NCBI RefSeq assembly: GCF_914767665.1
Contig: NC_059505.1
Location: forward strand, 31,493,506-31,557,505
Direction: 5' to 3'
From: Harmonia axyridis
Lineage: Eukaryota > Arthropoda > Insecta > Coleoptera > Coccinellidae
DNA length: 64,000 nt
Of this stretch, positions 42,365 to 53,369 are shown one piece after another. The position numbers and the translations under genes are program-made. Numbering within the stretch: the stretch's first letter is position 1; each line of letters starts with the position of its first letter. Below the pieces are notes generated by a model that saw only the letters and a program-made list of their open reading frames with translations, was not told where the DNA came from and did no database searches.

Positions 42365-43735
42365 AACTGATTATACATTTTTGATTCAAAGTATTATCCA
42401 TCGCTGGCCACTACTTTCACCCATCTTTCGGGCAGCGTACGAATCCCGCGTTGAAAGCACTGGTCATCTTTTGAAGCAATCCATGAATCGATCCAATTTT
42501 TTACTTCAACATAAGACCGGAAGTGCAGATCAGCCAGGACGTGTGCCATTGATCGAAACAAGTGATAGTCCGAGGGAGCAACATCTGGATAACATGATGG
42601 GTGGGGTAGGACTTCCAATTTCAACTTTTCCAAGTATGTCTTGACCTCTTTCGCAACATGGGGTCGAGCATTGTCATGCTGTAAAATCACTTTATTATGG
42701 GTATGGTCCGTATATCGCCGAGAATTTCATAGTGGTAACAAGTGGATTTCAATATTTCAGGTAACCTGCTTCATATTTACGGACTGCTTGATACTGGTCA
42801 ATGATCAACTAAATTTTTCATTTACAGAATTTTGGAGGTTATAAATGGTTGATTTTTTTTAATTTGTAAATAACTAATGGTTCTGAAGGGTATTTGTTTC
42901 ATAATAAAAATAATAAAGTTTTTGAATGTTAGATGTCATGGAAAATATTCATAAACAATAATCTGTAAATTAAAATGACAACAACCTACTGGATTGGGCG
43001 TGGTTACCAAACCTAACCAGAAGAAAAGTATGGTTGCTCTGGTGACAGATAACTCACCAAAGTTCGAGGAAATAGTCACCGGTTTTTGAGGAATTTGACA
43101 TATACAGAACACCAACTTACCAACCATAGTAACCTAGGTGAAGTACGGACCATACACAGAGTCTTTCGTTGCGGGTGTTTGTCTTTCAATGCTCGGCTCA
43201 AACGCATTAATTACGTTCGATAACGATCGCCTGTGATTATTTCAGTCGGTTTTAACAACTCATATTAAGTACGCCGAGATGGTCCCACCAAATACTGAGC
43301 ATGACCGACGTGAAAGCTCGGCCGGGATATTCGCATGATTTTCTGCGCTTGGAATTATCGTAATGATCCCATTTTTCGTCTCCAATCACAATGCGATACA
43401 GAAATCCCTTCCGTCTTTAACTTGCAAGCAGTTGTTCACAAGCAATCAAACGCCGTTCTTAATCTCTCGTCTTCAACTCCCCAACGGCACCCAATTTCCT
43501 CGTTTCTGAATCATTTCCATGACTCTCAGGCGTTTTTGAATGGCTTGTTGCGTCACTCCCAATGATCCAGCCAATTCTTGTTGCGTTTGACACGAGTCTT
43601 GTTCAAGTAATGCCTTCAATTCTGCATCTTCGGAAACCTTCTCTCCTCCACCGCCATGCTGGTCTTCGACGTCAAAATCACCGTTCTTGAAGCGTCTGGA
43701 GGTCTGAATCCCAAATTCATAGTATAGGCAACGAA
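42365..43735 (-). pseudogene. Mariner, mauritiana-type, split by a nested insertion
   Basis: Minus strand N-terminal part (43800-43470): TSRRFKNGDFDVEDQHGGGG, EDAELKALLEQDSCQTQQEL, LGVTQQAIQKRLRVMEMIQK, GNWVP. The middle is damaged (RRKGFLYRIVIGDEKWDHYD-like first Asp region near 43390). The C-terminal part (42690-42394) reads LQHDNARPHVAKEVKTYLEK (second Asp), EVLPHPSCYPDVAPSDYHLF (third Asp), then EVKNWIDSWIASKDDQCFQR and LPERWVKVVASDG. It is interrupted between these parts by the 458-bp insertion at 42700-43157. The first roughly 50 codons and the 5' TIR are replaced by unrelated repeat DNA at 43737. The 3' TIR is decayed. Confidence 0.9.
42700..43157. mobile_element. 458-bp TIR element nested in the mariner
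   Basis: The mariner sequence breaks at TTTATTATG and resumes at TCTTTCGTTG, as judged from the copy at 8155-9368 (TTTATCATGTCTCTCGTTG). The inserted DNA starts GTATGGTCCGTA and ends with the exact inverse TACGGACCATAC. The interior has no transposase motif. Being inside a dead mariner, it arrived later. It could be a small non-autonomous DNA transposon. Confidence 0.7.
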
Positions 43736-43736
43736 G

Positions 43737-44110
43737 AAATTTATTACTTTTCGCTAACCCAGACACTGACGTAGTCATTCCTGGGGGAAGGAGACCATTC
43801 GACACGCTTGATAAATTATTGAATATGTGATATTATGGATGAACCAGAAACATTCCCGTTGCTTCAAGCTTCAACACCTAAACAAACAAGTCTGCCAATA
43901 CGTCTACAGTTCGACCAATTATCATTGAAATTTTACCTCTCCTCGTATCTTGAGCCACTCGTTGGTTTCCCAGATGCCTGTACTGTTCAGTACTAATGTA
44001 CTGAAAATTTCGATTTCTGCTTTCTGGCAGTTATCACGCAGCATTACATACGGAAATCCTCTTCATTATACCCAGATCGCGTCTAGTGATTGAAGGAAGG
44101 ATTTCATAAT
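43737..44110. repeat. Repeat R, copy 1
   Basis: Shared with 44207-44530: AACCCAGACACTGACRTAGT, ATTCCTGGG, CGCTTGATAAATYATTGAAT, GATGAACCAGAAACAT, CAACACCTAAACAAACAAGT, CTGCCAATACGTCTAC, CCTCTCCTCGTATCTTGAGC and TTTCCCAGATGCCT. It is directly adjacent to the truncated 5' side of the mariner. No coding capacity. A diverged third copy lies at 38745-38895. Confidence 0.8.
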
Positions 44111-44206
44111 GAGAAGTATGCAATAAATATAGAAATATATTTCAATTGAACAAGAATACAATGGAGACTGTTACGAATTAATGGTACAGACAACAAAGAA
44201 ATTTTG

Positions 44207-44530
44207 TGCTTTTGGTTAACCCAGACACTGACATAGTAATTCCTGGGAAATTTACGTTCAAAACGCTTGATAAATCATTGAATATGTGAAATTACGGATG
44301 AACCAGAAACATGCTTCAACACCTAAACAAACAAGTCTGCCAATACGTCTACGATTCCACCAATTATTATTGTAATTCGACCTCTCCTCGTATCTTGAGC
44401 CACTCGTCGGTTTCCCAGATGCCTAGAAAGTACTGAAAATTCCGATTGCGGCTTTCTGACAGCCAGCACGTACGGAAACCCCTCTCTCCATTCAACCGAG
44501 ATCGCGTCTAGCGGTGAACGAAAGGAAAGG
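44207..44530. repeat. Repeat R, copy 2
   Basis: A direct repeat of 43737-44110 about 460 bp downstream, with small indels. It ends with GATCGCGTCTAGCGGTGAAC. The two lie in tandem orientation separated by about 100 bp of unshared DNA. Possibly part of a larger dispersed repeat or a segmental duplication. Confidence 0.8.
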
Positions 44531-44646
44531 ATTGCGAGGCACCCATAATTAAAACTGTCTAATCGAACCTAGACGGAGGTAGGAGCAATTAAACAGTTTC
44601 GAAAGGGGCGCTGCAAATACGCCGCACTAGTTATGCATTCACGAGC

Positions 44647-44800
44647 GATTAAATCGATGGAGTGAGTGAACTGATGGCGAGGGGGCGGTAGAAGAGGGGG
44701 TTATGGACGTTCTGCTCGCGCGAAAATCAGAAATAAGGCAAGTTTGATGGTTTATCGGCCGTTCGCTGTTCGGGAATTGGGGGAAAACTAGCAGTTCTCC
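44647..44800. repeat. Duplicated island segment H, copy 1
   Basis: It shares ATTAAATCGAT, GAAAATCAGAAATAAGGCAA, TTTGATG.TTTATCGG and CGTTCGC with 46445-46575 in the same order. It is embedded in GC-richer single-copy-looking DNA, without transposon features. Confidence 0.65.
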
Positions 44801-45365
44801 TATTTTTCCTTATTCTGATAGAACGAATTATGTGTTGTCTGTTCAGTTTGTCCGTTGTCACTACGATATTGAGCTTGAGATCTTCTTCGAAACTTTTGGT
44901 GAAATGCCCAATGGTCTGCAAGTTCTAGATTTCTGTGTTTCTGTTTAGTCTTCTACTACGTTTCTTTCTTCTATAAATGTATATACCTTTAGCCTACATT
45001 CAATGGCGCACTTCAAGGAGTATCAAGAAATCTCAAAATTGTTCTCATGTTTTTTCTCAATCCCCATCAACTTATTGATGTCTACTACACTTGCACCATT
45101 AGCGTTTGGTGTCTAAGAGCTGCAGCATTGGTTCTGGGATGTATCATTGTAGGTATATCGTTCTTAAAACTTGAAAATTAAGTTATTGTTTCGTACTTTT
45201 TTGGAGTGAATGTTCAAATTTTCTATACGTTGTAGAAGCGTGTATCTTTCGATTTTTATTGATGGCCTAGATGCCAAAAGATGACAGCTTCAAAAGTGAT
45301 AGCTGTCCATATAGCAGGCTATTTTCGAGAATTTTTCTTTAAGATAGAATTGACAAGTTTTTAGC
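44801..45365. other. No gene recognised
   Basis: AT-rich continuation of the island at 44500-44800. No domain, terminal repeat or exon signal noted. Confidence 0.3.
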
Positions 45366-45880
45366 AATTCGGTATCAGGAAGGGTCTTTCAACAATATCA
45401 AAACTATTAAATAATGTTAATTTAGCGATTAATCAGGATTTACCATCACTTAGTATATTTTTCGATTTGCAAAACGCTTTCGACACTGTCTCTCATTGCA
45501 AGCTGTTGGAAACCCTAGAGATAATTAGAATTAGATGTGAAGCTCATTTATTATTAGAGAATTATTTCAGGGGTGGAGATCAGATTGTAGAAATCAAGTA
45601 GTGTCGAAGCGCAAAAAAAATTGTAATGTTGTGTTCCACAGTGAACTGTTTTGGAGCCACTTTTGTTTTGCATATATATAGACCAAATGTTGCACTTGCT
45701 GGTATCTGGCGACATTGTAGCTGTCGCTGATGATACAGTTGTTCTTTAAAGGACCTTGACTGGTTATCTTCGAAAAAAAAGTAGAGAATGATTTCACTGT
45801 TATTGTAGATTTTCTAAATAGCAAACTCCTCACACTCAATCCAAACAAGACCCATTTTATACCCTTTTGTGACAGGCCAA
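45366..45880 (+). pseudogene. LINE reverse transcriptase remnant (CR1/Jockey-like)
   Basis: The + strand reads QFGIRKGLSTISKLLNNVNL, then SLSIFFDLQNAFDTVSHCKL (first catalytic block), RGGDQIVEIK, a gap with the VPQGS box lost, SGDIVAVADDTVVL (FADDT box, first residue Val), and VDFLNSKLLTLNPNKTHFIP. This is a consistent order for the palm domain of a non-LTR polymerase. It has a stop after IVEIK and frameshifts. It ends directly against the irritans-type mariner remnant at 45885. Confidence 0.85.
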
Positions 45881-45884
45881 TTGA

Positions 45885-46199
45885 AAAGTACCCGGTCTAC
45901 CATAGTAAAACACATTTTTTTGTCGAAATTCGATTTTATTATTCAACATAGTTGCCTTCGAGAGCATTACAACAATTATAGCGATCTTCCAACTCTTCGA
46001 TGCCATTTTTGTAGTACGATTTGTCTTTCGCTTCAAAATAGGCCTCAGTTTCGGCGATTACTTCTTTATTGGTGCTAAATTTCTTTCCAGCGGACATTTT
46101 TTCTAGATCTGAGAACAGGAAAAAGTAGCTGAGGGCCAGATCTAGCGAATACGGTGGATGCAGAAGCAACTCAAAGCCCAAAATGCGATTTGGTGTCAA
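45885..46199 (-). pseudogene. Mariner (irritans-type) transposase C-terminal third
   Basis: A minus-strand open frame of 86 codons reads GFELLLHPPYSLDLALSYFF (the LPHPPYSPDLAPSDYFLF block with the third Asp changed to Tyr), LEKMSAGKKFSTNKEVIAET, EAYFEAKDKSYYKNGIEELE, DRYNCCNALEGNYVE and a stop. This is a canonical irritans-subfamily C-terminus. The rest of the transposase is absent upstream of 46199. The 3' untranslated part runs to 45885. Better preserved than the copies at 697 and 1045. Confidence 0.9.
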
Positions 46200-46444
46200 T
46201 GTCTATTGATGATTAGAAATAATTTCACGTTTACATTCTTCGGAAAAGTAGTATTGGTTTTCCATATTTCCACAGTTTTAAATGAAAAATTTATTGAATA
46301 TACGTAATTCTATATTTTTTTTCAATCACGAAATATTATTGCTATCAACAGAATTGTTTTTCATATATTTAGGTGATTAACAAACGAAAATAGTATAATC
46401 CCTTCAGTCAATCGCCACATAATCAATTGGTTCAGTACGAAATT
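46200..46444. other. Short AT-rich gap
   Basis: No feature seen. Confidence 0.3.
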
Positions 46445-46575
46445 AAATCGATTGAGCAAGTGTACGGGAAGCAAGGGGGAAGGACGTCCTCCTACGAAAA
46501 TCAGAAATAAGGCAAATTTGATGTTTTATCGGTCGTTCGCGGCTCATGAATTAGAGAAAGAAAGCAGATGGAAAA
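46445..46575. repeat. Duplicated island segment H, copy 2
   Basis: A direct repeat of 44647-44800, about 1.8 kb downstream (landmarks listed there). It begins a GC-richer island that runs to about 46925. Confidence 0.65.
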
Positions 46576-47637
46576 TGCGCCCTTCGCGCTCGATAATGCC
46601 AAAAATAATTAATTACTCGCTATCGACCGGGGTGTCAGCCAATTTTTCAATAAGAAGCTGTCAGTTCTTACGAAGACTAACGAAGCCGAACCGAGATGCC
46701 TGGAATTGCGGAGCAACTGCCTATTCACCTCCCAGTCCGTCATTACGAGTGTGTATTAAACCCTCCCTTCCACAGGGGATGACTATCCGTTTTTCCCGCC
46801 AAATTCGGGAAATTAAACAGAATCCGAAAAAACGGTTGAGTGGCAGTGGGGCTACCTCCATTGATAGACTCTCCAGCCGCATTTGCTCGCTCAGCAGTTT
46901 TTGTCATTATGATCTTAGTTGAAGATCGGTAATTTTACTTATTTTCTGATTAAAATCGCTAAGGGGGACATGGTAGGCGGTCGCCTAAGGCGGCAAAATT
47001 TAAGGGCGTCATTTCAAACTTGATCAACAAACTTCACATGTGTAAAAATTCAATAAATGAGATTTGATTCGGTAAGCAACAACAGAAAAGATTACCGTAA
47101 TTAATATAAAAAAACATCAAAGGTGCCGCATTATGAATTTCACTCAAAAATATCCAGATGTCGCGTAATCCACTCATAGTGCTGTTAACGAGTTATTGAC
47201 GCTGAAAAAACACATGAACTCATCAGGTTTAACGGCGTTCGCTTTGCTAAACGTAGCAGAATTTTATTGCGACTTCTGGATTATTTTTATTTTCAATTTT
47301 TCGATCAGAAATTTGATTCCTCAGAACGGAATGTAAAATATACCAGACACGATTTCATTTCACCATTTCCAACTCATCCTTTTCAAGAAATATAAAAAGA
47401 TTCCTTATTGCATACCACATTCCATTTTATTAAAATATTTTTTTATATTGAATTAACTAGTGTTGGATGTGAACGCATTCCAATTTAACATAATGGTTAA
47501 TTCCTAAAAGAACGGGAGCGCAAAATCTTCTGCCTTCGCACCAGTGCTTTCTTGATTGTTTTTTTCTGCATCGTTTATATCGGTTATTTGTTCCATTCAT
47601 AACTTGCATAGAGACTAAACTAACGTTTCTGTTTCAG
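46576..47637. other. GC-richer island then AT-rich DNA, no gene
   Basis: A 156-codon + frame (46452-46922) spans the island. Its translation is basic, lacks any domain and overlaps duplicated segment H, so I do not call it. Bases 46925-47620 are AT-rich; the last 15 bases before 47638 form a splice acceptor tract (see next). Confidence 0.3.
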
Positions 47638-47681
47638 GCTTCAGAATTAGTACTAGCTCGAAATACGGGGAAACAAGCAGG
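47638..47681 (+). CDS. Candidate 44-bp internal exon
   Basis: It is bounded by a strong acceptor (AACGTTTCTGTTTCAG) and a consensus donor (G|GTAAGT). Two of three frames are open across it: one reads ASELVLARNTGKQAG, the other FRISTSSKYGETSR. The third has a stop. No neighbouring exon was found to fix the frame. A chance occurrence is quite possible for so short a segment, but both splice sites are better than background. Confidence 0.3.
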
Positions 47682-47704
47682 GTAAGTAAAGATATTAATT
47701 GAAA

Positions 47705-48610
47705 TGTTGTCTTAGAACATATAAATAAGAACATATATTTTCTTATGGAATTTATAAATTGGACAAATATTCACCAGGAGGTTAATGGTTTCTTCTACAC
47801 CGCACTCACATAATGGGCTTTCAATAGAAGGCCATTTAAAGAGCATACTATTGCAACGACCATGACCAGTCCTAAAAGTCGATTTCAAATACACCAAATT
47901 TTGTTAGGAAGATTGAAACCTAGATTTTTCTCTGAAGGATCAACTATTAGACTTTTGTTGAAGACATTACAAGAACTCCATTCCGAACGCCAAATTTTCT
48001 TGTCACTTTCATTAGATTGAAGGAAGGTATTAATCCATAAAGGTTTGCGTGACTTGAATCTGGTGGTTCTAGTATCTGGGAGGTAAGGTATAATTGGAGA
48101 TAAGTTCAAATAGAAATGAAATTCTTCCCAAGATTTCTTGACTGAGACCTGTCTACGAATATGGGGCGGAACTATTAGATCTACTCCTTTACATTGGTCA
48201 CTAGTGCTTTCACATATACTTCCCAACCCCCCCATATTCGTAGACAGGTCTCAGTCAAGAAATCTTGGGAAAAATTTCATTTCTTCTCGATCTTATTTCC
48301 AATTATACCTTACCTCCCAGATACTAGAACTGCCAGATTGAAGTCACGCAAACCTTTATGGATTAATACCTTCCTTCAATCTAATGATAGTGACAAGGAA
48401 ATTTGGCGTATGAACATGAGCACTACTGAACCGAACAGAACAACAGTATTCAGCAGCAGAAAAAAACCAAGGCCAAAGCTGCTGTACGAAAAGTGCTGGC
48501 TTCAGCATCCCATAAAGAACCAACTAATTTTTGAAGGATATTATTCCCCGACTTCAATTCTGAACGTAAATTCTCCAAGGGTGACCTTTTTGAAATCATG
48601 GCAGTTCATA
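47705..48610 (-). pseudogene. Jockey-type LINE 3' end with internal rearrangement
   Basis: Minus strand. The 5' part (48610-48411) reads ELKSGNNILQKLVGSLWDAE, TFRTAALALVFSAAEYCCSV-like and SSAHVH. The 3' part (48190-47712) reads VPPHIRRQVSVKKSWEEFHF, LPDTRTTRFKSRKPLWINTF, LQSNESDKKIWRSEWSSCNV, then FRTGHGRCNSMLFKWPSIES, PLCECGVEETINLLVNICPI and YKFH. Between them sits an inverted copy of the PPHIRRQ..SDKEIWR segment (48230-48409, + strand). Same family as 27588-28400. Stops and frameshifts are fewer than in that copy. Confidence 0.85.
47988..48409. repeat. Inverted duplication inside the Jockey remnant
   Basis: Arms 47988-48165 and 48230-48409 are inverses, sharing CAAGATTTCTTGACTGAGAC, CTGTCTACGAATATGGGG and TGACTTGAATCTGGYGGTTC-type sequence. 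The unpaired spacer is about 64 bp. The arms encode the same stretch of LINE polymerase on opposite strands. Confidence 0.85.
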
Positions 48611-49755
48611 TTGGTTCTACCATTCTCTTCTTACTACAAAAGATTCGACAATTTTCGACGAACTATCAAATAACACCAGGTAGATAGATAGATATTTTTC
48701 TCAAAATTGCTTCAGATAACAAAATGAAAACAGGTCATAATTAGAAAAAAAATCAACTAATTAATCCAACAACAGAAAAGAAGAAATTCTACCTATAAAA
48801 AACATATTCTGAATTTTATATCGAACATGGTTCACTGTCAATTAAAATGGAAGATACAGTTTTCATGAACAAAGTAAAATCAGAAATATCTCTTATTCGT
48901 CTAGGAATATAATTATAGATCTCAATTATCTAATAAAATGACAGACAATTTGCAAGTATAAGCAACATTGTTACCAATTCTCAATCTATCCCCCAACGAC
49001 ACGCCAAGAAGCACAGCCATAACTACCCCATCTTCTCTACCACCCCCAACCCCAATCGATCACCGACGCGACCAAACCTTCGGTACCGCCCGTCCCCATA
49101 ACCGTGTAACGGTTATATTTCCGATTTTTACTTCCGACCCAGCCGGTGGTAAAAGCGCCCAACAGAGACCGCGGCAGTCATTAGAGACAACACCTGTGGC
49201 ACGCAACATCCTCATTATTCTCGCCGAGGTAGATAGCTATTGAGCGGAATTAATAGCCTTCGATCATTTTCTCAGTCAACACGTACATTACCGCAATCCT
49301 TTCGGCCCCCCCAACATCGACAAGAAAACGCAGTCGGAATGGGGCATTGTTTGCGCTGCAATATAACGCTGACAACGCTATATACCTCCATACCTATTTA
49401 TTTTATGGCCATTTGTACGTTGGATTTTCCGTCTGCAATGAAGGGGGTATTAATACTTAAAAGGTCATTAAGGATTATTCGATATTAGGTCACTCGAAGG
49501 TAATTTCGGTCGACTTAGGAAGCGCGGTGGCCTAGGTTTGGTATATATCGAACCGACGGAACCGTAATGGGATAATTGTGATTCATTTTGTTGTTCGTTG
49601 CTAATGATTTAGACTTCTACGGACATATTCTGGTCTGTTGTTCGCTGCGGAGACCTTTAGAATCCTCCGATGATAGTGTTTCACTATTTCCTTTGCATTT
49701 CAATGGCTTTGAATTGAAAAACATAAAGAATATTAATCAAAACTAAATTATGCAA
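48611..49755. other. GC-richer island 48960-49560, no gene
   Basis: Bases 48670-48950 are AT-rich. The island has + frames of 91 and 82 codons with no domain. Probably single-copy host DNA. Confidence 0.3.
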
Positions 49756-50110
49756 CGATTTTGCACGCTTCAGTTTATGTTACGCTCCTGGAATTTTCAA
49801 AGACGCGGTAATTTGTCAATTAATCGTGTGCTATTGGTCGCCGGTGAAGCGCCTACGGATGCGCGTGTCTGGATAAAGAAACAGAGAGAATTTTCTGGAA
49901 GATTTCAATAATGTTTGAGACTTTAGGAAAACGTACCTTGTTTTAGTTTTCTGCTATTTCTAGTTCAATTTGAATTTGATTTATCGGCGAGAATTTTGTC
50001 GGGATTCTTGGTGAGTGTTGATATGAATATTTGCATTCAACAAGTAATAATCTAACCAGAATAAATTAGTAAATTTTGAAACAGTGGTTTTTTTTTAGAG
50101 TCGTCCATCT
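49756..50110. repeat. Repeat S, copy 1
   Basis: Shared with 58486-58868 and 59527-59897: CGATTTTGCAYGCTTCARTT, GCGGTAATTTGTCAATT, ATTGGTC.CCG.TGAA.CG, GCGCGT, TTTTCTGGAAGATTT, CAATAAT.GTTGAGAC, TTGTTTTAG.TTT, then a TAATCT..CCAG block and AAATTTTGAAACAGT. Direct orientation. No coding capacity; mixed GC content. Confidence 0.75.
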
Positions 50111-50797
50111 TGTGGAAACGTATTTCGGTGTTGGTAGAATTCTTTTCGTGTCGGGTGATTTCAGCAAGACTCCTCCTCAGGTTTATTTTATGATAAATGT
50201 AATAGTTTCTTGGTTGGAAGTCCGAGAAAAAGTTGTAAATTCGTTTCAACATGTTCCAGTGTCATTGTTCATTTTCCCAAAGCACTTCCCATGGGATTGG
50301 AGCAGCAGAGGCCTCTCTTGAGATTGAAAAACATCAAGAAGTACAACCTCTCTTAGAATTGAAATATCATAATGAAGAACTTCCTTGAGATATAGAAGTT
50401 GGAATAGTACGTACGTTGAACCACTTTAGTTCCTGAAACTGAGAGAATACCTGCGTAATACCTGGAGTTATCACATCAACTTCGATGAATGGGAATTGGA
50501 GTACTATAGCTTCCTGCTAAGATCTGGTGTTTAGAAGGCTGAAAATAATCTGCAGACGTGATCCCATCCTATCAGCAAAGTTATTTATTAAAAACTGATT
50601 CAAGTTAAGTTTTATTTCAATATTATTTGTTTAGAGTGAAAAAGATCGATCTTTATATATTTTAATTTTATCTAATCTGCAAAAACCTGAGTAAAAGTTT
50701 TGTTGCCAAATAAGCCAAACCATCCTAGAAATCAGTCTTTAGAGTCTCATGGGCAATTGTAATTGTAACTAGAACTTCAAATGGAAACAACCGGCTC
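50111..50797. other. No gene recognised
   Basis: AT-rich, without motifs. Confidence 0.3.
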
Positions 50798-51105
50798 GGC
50801 GTAGTGTATTATGAGTTATTAAAACCGACTGATACAATCACAGGCGAACGTTATGGAACGCAATTAATACGTTTGAGCCGAGCATTGAAAGACCTAACCT
50901 AAACCTAAGCCGCAATACAACGAGAGGCATGATGAAGTGATTTTATTAACATGACAATAGTAATCGTGGATCGCTTCAAAAGATGACCAGTTTTTTCAAC
51001 GCGGGATCCGTACGCTACCTAAAAGATGGGAGAAAGTAATGGCTAGCGATAGACAATACTTTGAATCATAAATATAACTAATTTTTCACAATAAAGCCTC
51101 GAATA
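50798..51105 (+). pseudogene. Mariner, mauritiana-type, 3' fragment with (CCTAA) filler
   Basis: The + strand reads VYYELLKPTDTITGERYGTQ, LIRLSRALKD, then after a 16-base CCTAACCTAAACCTAA stretch QYNERHDEVILLT, a large deletion, then WIASKDDQFFQRGIRTLPK and RWEKVMASDRQYFES, the mariner C-terminus. The segment with the second and third Asp is lost. The 3' untranslated part (TTTTTCACAATAAAGCCTCG) matches the other copies but the terminal inverted repeat is not recognisable. Confidence 0.85.
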
Positions 51106-53369
51106 TCGAAAAAAAGGAGCTCCACACACTCCTAAACAGATATCGTAGGTGTAATGTATGATGTACATAATTAATTGTATTCACTGCGCAAGCAGAGTTT
51201 TTCATTATTGTAACATGTGTGACAATCTCTGCGGAGATGATTCGTGCAGCCAGTTGAGAATAAATGTTAGAGTCATTAAGAGCTGAGTTTTATTCTAGAA
51301 ATATATTCATATCAATATACCTAGAAAATAATATATCGGTATCCTCATATTAGGGTACAAGAATATATTACAGTAGGGAACGATAGCAATGTGAATTACT
51401 CAAAATTTCACATACCGACTGTTTCCTCCATGAACTTCTCGAATTGTTCAATTGGCAGCTCAAAAATCAAATATTCCGATATGAACAATTATAACACGTC
51501 AAATTTATCTAGGCATTATGCAAAATGAACTGTCTTCTCAATTGAGAATTTCTTATTTCAATTCGAAATGAGGTCGACAGAAAAATCTAGTTGTTAACTC
51601 GTTCATTAATTTAGCGATTAATTATAATGAACATCTCAATAATTAATTGCAATCATCAATAAACTAATTGATTAATATGTAACGAGCCTTTCAACTTCTT
51701 ATTGAGAGTTAGTTTTCAACGTATTCGTTAGTGTCCCTGTTCGGTTAATTCTTTTTATTGCTAATGATACTGTTACCTAATGAAAAATTTCATCAGTAGA
51801 GAAAAATGAGAGTACAAACTATCAATACCTCTCCATTTATCCTAGAAAAGCATTTTATGGCATTGAAGTGCAAAAACCTGGAATGTAATACTCACAATAT
51901 CTTCTAATCCTAGATAAACCTACAAATTTCGATATTATCGAACATATAACATGCAGCATTCGAAATGAATTCTGTGGTTCATCCGAAACAATCTCCGAAA
52001 TTCCAATCCAAAACCCCAAGAGACACTTAAATGGAGTATAAGTGCGAGTAACTGTGTGCGCTTCCTCTTCCCCTTCCACAGGACGTATTCAAACCCGGAA
52101 AACGAGCAGATTTGGCACGATAAATTTATACAGAACCCATAATGAAAGCACAATTTTCCGGCGCCTTGCGTTCATCATAAAAACGATAGATGGAGATTAC
52201 CATATTAATATTTAAAATAAGCAGTATACACATCTCCGACAACTGTGTCGTAACGCCCAACTCCTTCTCCTCATCTACATATGTTCTCGTCAGCTGTGCT
52301 TTGTTTCTCAAAAGGCTTATTACGAATGCAAAATTTCCCATTCATATTCAAAATTTTATATCCCAGTTTCGCCACTAATTTATTCAGATCTCCCCTCCTC
52401 TCCTTTCCCCCACCACTTTCGTTTCGTCTTTCTTCGCGGAAACGTCTAATTTGTATCCGAAATTTAATAACCAAATCCAAATCAAATCATAATCTCCCGA
52501 AAGACCCTGCTCCCAAGCAGCGCTTTGACAGGAGATGCCTTACTGCCGTACTTTCAACCAACCGTTCTTCTCGCGATGGATGGATATATTTCCATTACGG
52601 GAAATAATGGCCTCTGCTGCTGCCGAAAACAAAACGAGTTAGGTCATAATTGACTCGTGAAGATCCAGGAGATTCCGAAGTGCCTACCAATTAGATCTCC
52701 TCATGAATATTCAGGGAAAAAAGGTGGCCGAATGGAGACTGAGCGATAGGAATATCTCTGGCCAATACTTCCTCTATAAATATGAGAATCAAATGTTGAT
52801 TACGAATTCTGAGACCATCATAAGCTAACTCGAGCACTGACACATTCATTTCTGATGAGTTAATACTCGTAGAGAGTCAATAAATTTGGGAACTTGTTGT
52901 GCATTTGGTTAGTAATGAAATTGATGTCAGAATGACTCTAATTTCGACTATGTTGATATTGAAGTTATCATAATTATACATGGTGGGCCACGGTCGATGG
53001 TTCCTTAGAGTTTTACGAAGAAGAAAAGTTATGGTTTTATTGGAAATTCGGTTTCTTGGGAAGAAACCACTGTTTTATCGATCTCAAATATTTTCAGCAC
53101 AGAAATATTTGGAAAGAAGATATGTCATATACTAACAGTTGAATTTAAGTTAAATTTATTGATTGATTTTGATGGCGATTTGAAAATAGTAAAATAACAT
53201 GGTGTTTCCTAATTAGACGTGTACCTTGGAGGACGTGTTGGTATGACTCATTTGCTGTCGTTTGAGCTATATTTAGTGACCAAAAATCAACAGTTTACAA
53301 GATATTTGAATTCTTGTTACTTATAAAAGAATTCTCATCTTACGTGGTTTCTCGTCAATTTTTTTTACG
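51106..53369. other. No gene recognised (2.3 kb)
   Basis: AT-rich up to about 51840; somewhat more mixed from 51850 to 52750, with overlapping frames on both strands (108 codons + at 52281-52607, 72-74 codons -). None has a domain. No terminal repeats or RT/DDE motifs. Possibly single-copy host DNA. Confidence 0.3.

Noticed and set aside
46452..46922. Longest open frame on a unique island (156 codons, +)
   Set aside because: No domain, biased basic composition, no splice or start context, and its 5' part overlaps a duplicated non-coding segment shared with 44647-44800.
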